Positions 59,801-64,000 of a stretch of 64,000 bases of DNA are shown one piece after another. Both the position numbers and the translations under genes were made by a program. The DNA is from Setophaga petechia (taxonomy: Eukaryota > Chordata > Aves > Passeriformes > Parulidae): positions 23,148,235 through 23,212,234 of the forward strand of contig JANCRA010000005.1 in NCBI GenBank assembly GCA_024362935.1, read 5' to 3'. How positions within the stretch are numbered: position 1 is the stretch's first letter; every line of letters begins with the position of its first letter. Under the pieces are notes generated by a model. The model ran no database searches. It had not been told where the DNA came from and was given only the letters and a program-made list of their open reading frames with translations.

Positions 59801-62429
59801 ATGTCCATATACTATATCAAAGCACATATATACCTATAAAAATGATAAAATGAAAGAAAGCTGATATAACCTATTAAGAAAAAAGACAAATAATTTCTGA
59901 CAAAAAAACCGAATCATGCTTTGAACATTTTTGATGTAGTAAATAAGAGATAAGGAACTTCTTTATTCTTAAAAGCCCAGTTGTGAAGAAACAGGCTTTG
60001 AATCAGTTCCATATGCCCATAAAAATGCATGCAGGACTTGATTTTTTTAAATGTTTCTTTTCTGTAATGATTTATTCTACTTACTTTGAATACCTCCCTG
60101 GGATATGTTGTTGTAGCCACTTATTTTGTTGAGTAACATTCATGTACTTTAAATGTCTTTACTCTCAGACATTGCTTAGGATTTACTTCCCTTTTCTGTT
60201 TTTTTCATTATTGAAGTATTTTAAAGCATTTCAGAAGTTTCCTGAGATACAATCTTTACCTCCTCCTATAAAAATAGCAGTGCTTTTTCTTATCCTTGTC
60301 TTTTCTATACTACCTTAATCTCTTAACATTTGAAACAACTGTGTTCTTCCTAGAACTGTCTAGATTTTATTTGCTTTTGGTTTATGAAATTTATTAGGTG
60401 TGAAATATTTTATTGCCTTATTTACTGGCTTCAGTGTCCTATTCTGGGAAAGCAGGCAGATCAGCTACAGACACCCCTAAAGACAACAATATTAATGACT
60501 CCAGCTGATGTTCCTCCTTGAGCAGCCAATGGAAATGTGAGCACAGTTCCTGCAAGCAGCAAGCTTCCTGCAGCACTGCCCCAGCACTCTCCAAGTTCCC
60601 TGCCTGGAGCCAGGCCAGACGTACACCCTGGCCTGCTGCACAGAACTGCAGACGACACATTCTGATCATCACTTACCAAAGGGAAAAAAAGTAATTTGTA
60701 TTTTTCATAAGGAGGACTACTCAACATAAAATCTAAATTTCTCTCACTTAGAAATATTAAATTGGTCATTCAATTATCAAATAAAGAAAAGGGAATTTAG
60801 GCAATGCAATTATCTATGACCAGGAAATTCAAGTTCCCCCTGGAACACAGAAAAATAGGTTCAAGACCTGAAGAACGGTATTGTGCTACTATCTCTGCCA
60901 GTTACTATCTGTGCCATCCCAGTGCCACAGAGCCCTATCAGCAGTCACTCCAACATCCTTGACAGTCTACCACAGGTACTTGCATTTCATTCTCTCTGGT
61001 ATATTGACCAAATAAATATGTAACACCACCCCAACAGATCCAGAGCAAAACATAGTCTAACAGCATTAGAGAGCTGAAATGAAGGAGGAGGCAGTGTACA
61101 AGGACACTGATTATTATCAGTACAAATCTGTGTTAAAAACTCCAAATTTAAGTAAATTGTATTTTTTCTTGAAGTATAATGGAATTTTAAGATTTAGCAA
61201 GCATAGTTTGGACTCTCTGCATTCGACGTTGAGGACCTTGAAACCTTTGTGTTTGCAACATGCACCACAACTTGAGGTGGGAAGAGATCAGAGAGCTCCT
61301 GGCTGCCCATCTCCTCCTTCATAGCCTGTTAGACTGCACACTCATTTTCTGAAGGTGGTTCCTTGAGTCATTCTTCCTTTTCTAAAGCAAATGCCCTCAT
61401 GGCTAAGCTGTACTTGCAAGGCATGGAAAGAAGACAGCAACTTGTGTAAGGGAAACCACCAAATTGTATAGCTGTCCTGTTAAAATATCAGCTACATCAT
61501 GGTTAGCCCAATTAAAAAAAAGACAACCCTGCCTAAGCTAAAGATTGTCCTACAGTAAAAATAAATTTAATATGAATATTTAATGCAGCAAAACAGATTA
61601 ATGCTCAGGAAGCTCCTCCTTTTGTTTTGTTCATATATTAGACATTTTTCGACTGTGATAGAATCAAGTGTTGCCAAAAAAGCACTCACTTTTATGAGAA
61701 ACCTCAAGAAAATAATTTAACTTTAGGAGAGCAATTTTTCACAGACCTCTCTATTCTTCTAGTTTGCACTACTGGCCTAATGCCTTATGTTTCAAAGGCA
61801 GATTTTAAAATTTTGGGAATAAGTCTTTTCCATAATTCTGTACAAGTCTAGCACAATGGAACTCTAGCTCTTAAGACATATATATGCAATACAAATAATC
61901 ATTCATTTCATTATGGTAACACAAAAGACAACAAGCACCAAGCAAAATGCCTCTCATTTGTAAAGATGAACATGACAAATCCTGTGCCAAGACAAGACCA
62001 AAGGTTTTTTTAAAACAACAACTACAAAAAACTACTGCATAATCTAAAATCTTGTTTAAATTTTCTTTTTGCTACAATGTTATATTGAACAATTAAGTGG
62101 TTGGTTTTTGGTTTTTTTTACATCATGAAATCAAGACTTGAGAGTACCCATGAATTTCAGATTCCCTTACTGGACATTAGTTTCAGGCAGGTATTTTTCA
62201 TTATAATTCAGTATATCAATTCTTTTTTTTTTTTCCAAGGCATGTTATTAAACCTTTATGCTCCACATCCCCTCCAATTCTTATTACCATTTTCATACCC
62301 TATGGTGAGGCTGACAAAAAGCAGTGCAGATTTGACAACCATAAGCACAGGAACCTAGCAAGACATTACTATGCAAATGTGTCTGGGACAAGATAACACT
62401 AATAAATATTTGCTGATGGGCCTTTTGCT
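56900..62429. other. Non-coding AT-rich stretch
   Basis: No gene is recognised. A GC-richer patch at 60500-60660 carries overlapping minus frames of 77 and 102 codons (60439-60769). It includes a minus-strand CCCTTTG followed by GTAAGTGATG, a good donor-like word near 60677, but no convincing acceptor. Poly-T tracts lie at 59408-59418 and 62223-62234. Confidence 0.45.
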
Positions 62430-62443
62430 CCAGTAGGTGGCAC
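62430..62443 (+). promoter_or_regulatory. CTCF core motif match
   Basis: CCAGTAGGTGGCAC fits all 14 positions of the degenerate CTCF core CCASYAGRKGGCRS on the plus strand. CTCF is the main vertebrate insulator and loop-anchor protein, and motif direction sets loop polarity. This one points right. It is the best of the CTCF-like words in the window. Flanks are AT-rich, and occupancy is not shown by sequence. Confidence 0.45.
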
Positions 62444-63139
62444 ATTCATAATGAAAATTTAACAGTAGTTTAAGCCAAAGATCAGAAGCCTCAGATGTAA
62501 ATGCCACTGAGAGATGATGAAAGAGGAAAAACACTTCCACATGTTGTCATTTTAGAGGAACCAATCCAAGCTCACCAAGTTTGTGAAAAGTTGGAAGGAA
62601 AATATTTTCATCTTTCTATAAATGCTTTATTTAAAAAAAAATGAAACATTTTTTTTCTCAGAAGTTCCTAGCAACCTCAATTAAAAAGGCTCATAAAAAA
62701 CAATAGTTGTTTACCAAAGGAAAAAAAAAAAATCAAACTTTCGAAGTTATGACTTCAGTTAATTTTGCAGCTAAAGGAATGTAAGCCACCGGAAAGTACA
62801 GCACATTTGTACTTCACTGTACAGAAAAATCAATTACAAACTCTGATAATGAAAAGAAAAATCTAAGAGAAGGGGACAAAATAATACCACACAACTATGT
62901 AAAATTTGAACTAAAATGTGTAGGATGATGTTTCAGAAAAAAAAAAAGTAATTACCCTGAGGTTACTCCTTGACTTCAGAAGGGGAAAGTAGAGGGAAGT
63001 GTACACAGCAGGAGAAAAAGCAGGCAATTCAGGAGTGACCAACTTTGCCAGACATTCAGTGATGTGCAAAAGAGAATTCTACTTCTGTGTTAGTTTGAGC
63101 ATTTTCACTTTAGATACTGCTACAAAATAATGTTCTTCT
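62444..63139. other. Non-coding AT-rich stretch
   Basis: No gene is recognised. Twelve A at 62721-62732 and a further A run near 62938-62947 are simple tracts. Confidence 0.5.
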
Positions 63140-63191
63140 TTAATTCAAACCATATTATTTTTGTGTATATTTAATTCAAACCATATTATTT
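63140..63191. repeat. 21-base direct repeat
   Basis: A 21-base unit (63140-63160), TTAATTCAAACCATATTATT plus a final T, recurs exactly at 63171-63191 with a period of 31 bases. This is a recent-looking local duplication without the middle 10 bases repeated again. Confidence 0.9.
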
Positions 63192-64000
63192 TATTCATGG
63201 GCAGCTCTCTCAAAATCTTGAATACAGGTACACATACCCTGACCAAGAAGCGAGAAGAGCTTAGATAAAGGTCAAGTTTCAAGCAAGCTGCAGAAATAAA
63301 TTCCAAGCAATACTTAAATTCATAGAGCCTTTTCATTCCCACTTCTGTGTGAGAAAGTTTAGTATGAAGAAAAAAAACCCCATATTCTGGCAGCATACTC
63401 TCTGGAATCAGAAATTCTGAATACCAGCTTGCAAAGTATTAGAAAGATTAGTATTAGTATTAGAGTCACAGGCTTAGGAGCAAGCCTGTTTACAGTACAT
63501 GTTCTCAAGACAGTTGTGTGCACCCCAACTGTAAGCATTTAACCTCAAGTAAAAGGGTAAAGCAGGGAGGAACTGGTTGCCCAAATAAATTAGTATGCTC
63601 ATGCTATGTTCCCACTCTTCCCACAAAGTACAGAAAGAAGTATTTGTGGATAGATGGATGTAGCTGCTAGGGACATGCTCCAAAGGAGGTAAAGACATTC
63701 CAAGGATAATAATCTGAACATAACTCAGCATGATATTGTCTCTAAACAATACAATTACGTGAGAAAAAGACAATGGCTAAGCATGAGTGTCAATCCTAAT
63801 GTATGCAAAAAACATAAAAACCCAACAAAATTATTTACATGGTAAGATTACAGATATTCTTGTCCCAAAACCAAGGCAAAACTGTGAGGAAAGATCTGTT
63901 AGGTAAATAATGTACACAGTGCCTTTACAAGCTGATTAGATTCTCTATTCTCCACCTTCTGTCTCACTGAAGGTATGGTTTAGATCAATGAAAGTTTATG
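63192..64000. other. Non-coding AT-rich stretch
   Basis: No gene or repeat family is recognised. Two minus frames (63145-63396 and 63474-63773) have no visible domain. A small ATTAGT-type run lies near 63448-63464. Confidence 0.5.

Noticed and set aside
60439..60769. Minus-strand frames with a good GTAAGTGATG donor-like word
   Set aside because: No convincing acceptor upstream on the minus strand, and the frames overlap each other in different phases.
1..64000. CRISPR arrays, tRNA or rRNA genes, proviruses, bacterial-type operons
   Set aside because: No regularly spaced repeats, no tRNA B-box-like context, no rRNA-like text, no long-terminal-repeat pair or viral coding region recognised by reading both strands. 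The composition and CR1 repeats indicate vertebrate nuclear DNA.

Overview
The window looks like AT-rich, non-coding vertebrate nuclear DNA, most likely from a bird. The bird assignment rests on three 5'-truncated fragments with the 3' end of a CR1 LINE (about 2185-2496 and 21540-21625 on +, 33719-33850 on -). CR1 is the dominant interspersed repeat of birds, and its 3' phrases are recognisable at all three places. A/C- and G/T-rich simple tracts at 14881-14930, 37913-37960 and 41863-41950 are also common in bird, particularly songbird, genomes, but I cannot name the species or chromosome.

I recognise no protein-coding gene, rRNA, tRNA, CRISPR array or provirus. Most open frames are 60-130 codons, overlap others on both strands and show no domain I know. 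They look like chance frames. The longest open stretch (stop-to-stop 48316-48885, +) and a few shorter frames bounded by good splice-like sequence (29995-30163, 15676-15864, 9977-10078, 41065-41148) are listed as weak exon candidates only. The window is best read as a large intron or an intergenic stretch.

Layout: 1-2184 unannotated. 2185-2880 CR1 and poly-T tracts. 4038-4072 near-perfect hairpin. 5199-5253 and 7607-7670 short tandem duplications. 8000-8013 weak CTCF-like site. 10577-10592 bZIP-like palindrome. 15201-15229 G-quadruplex motif, followed at 15676-15960 by an exon candidate and a paired homeodomain motif. 21540-21625 CR1. 26711-26744 perfect palindrome. 29995-30163 exon candidate. 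31129-31345 cluster of POU-, SOX- and RFX-like words. 33704-33877 composite of (CAT)n, antisense CR1 and (ATA)n. 36910-38000 C- and A-rich tracts. 46036-46049 weak CTCF-like site. 48335-48876 longest open frame. 50791-50812 very compact G-quadruplex motif on the minus strand. 54446-54505 and 56210-56260 AT-rich tracts. 62430-62443 full match to the degenerate CTCF core. 63140-63191 direct repeat.

I do not see a new biological system. What merits checking is possible cis-regulatory sequence, non-B DNA motifs and a few unsupported exon candidates. All rest on pattern reading without alignment, conservation or transcript data.
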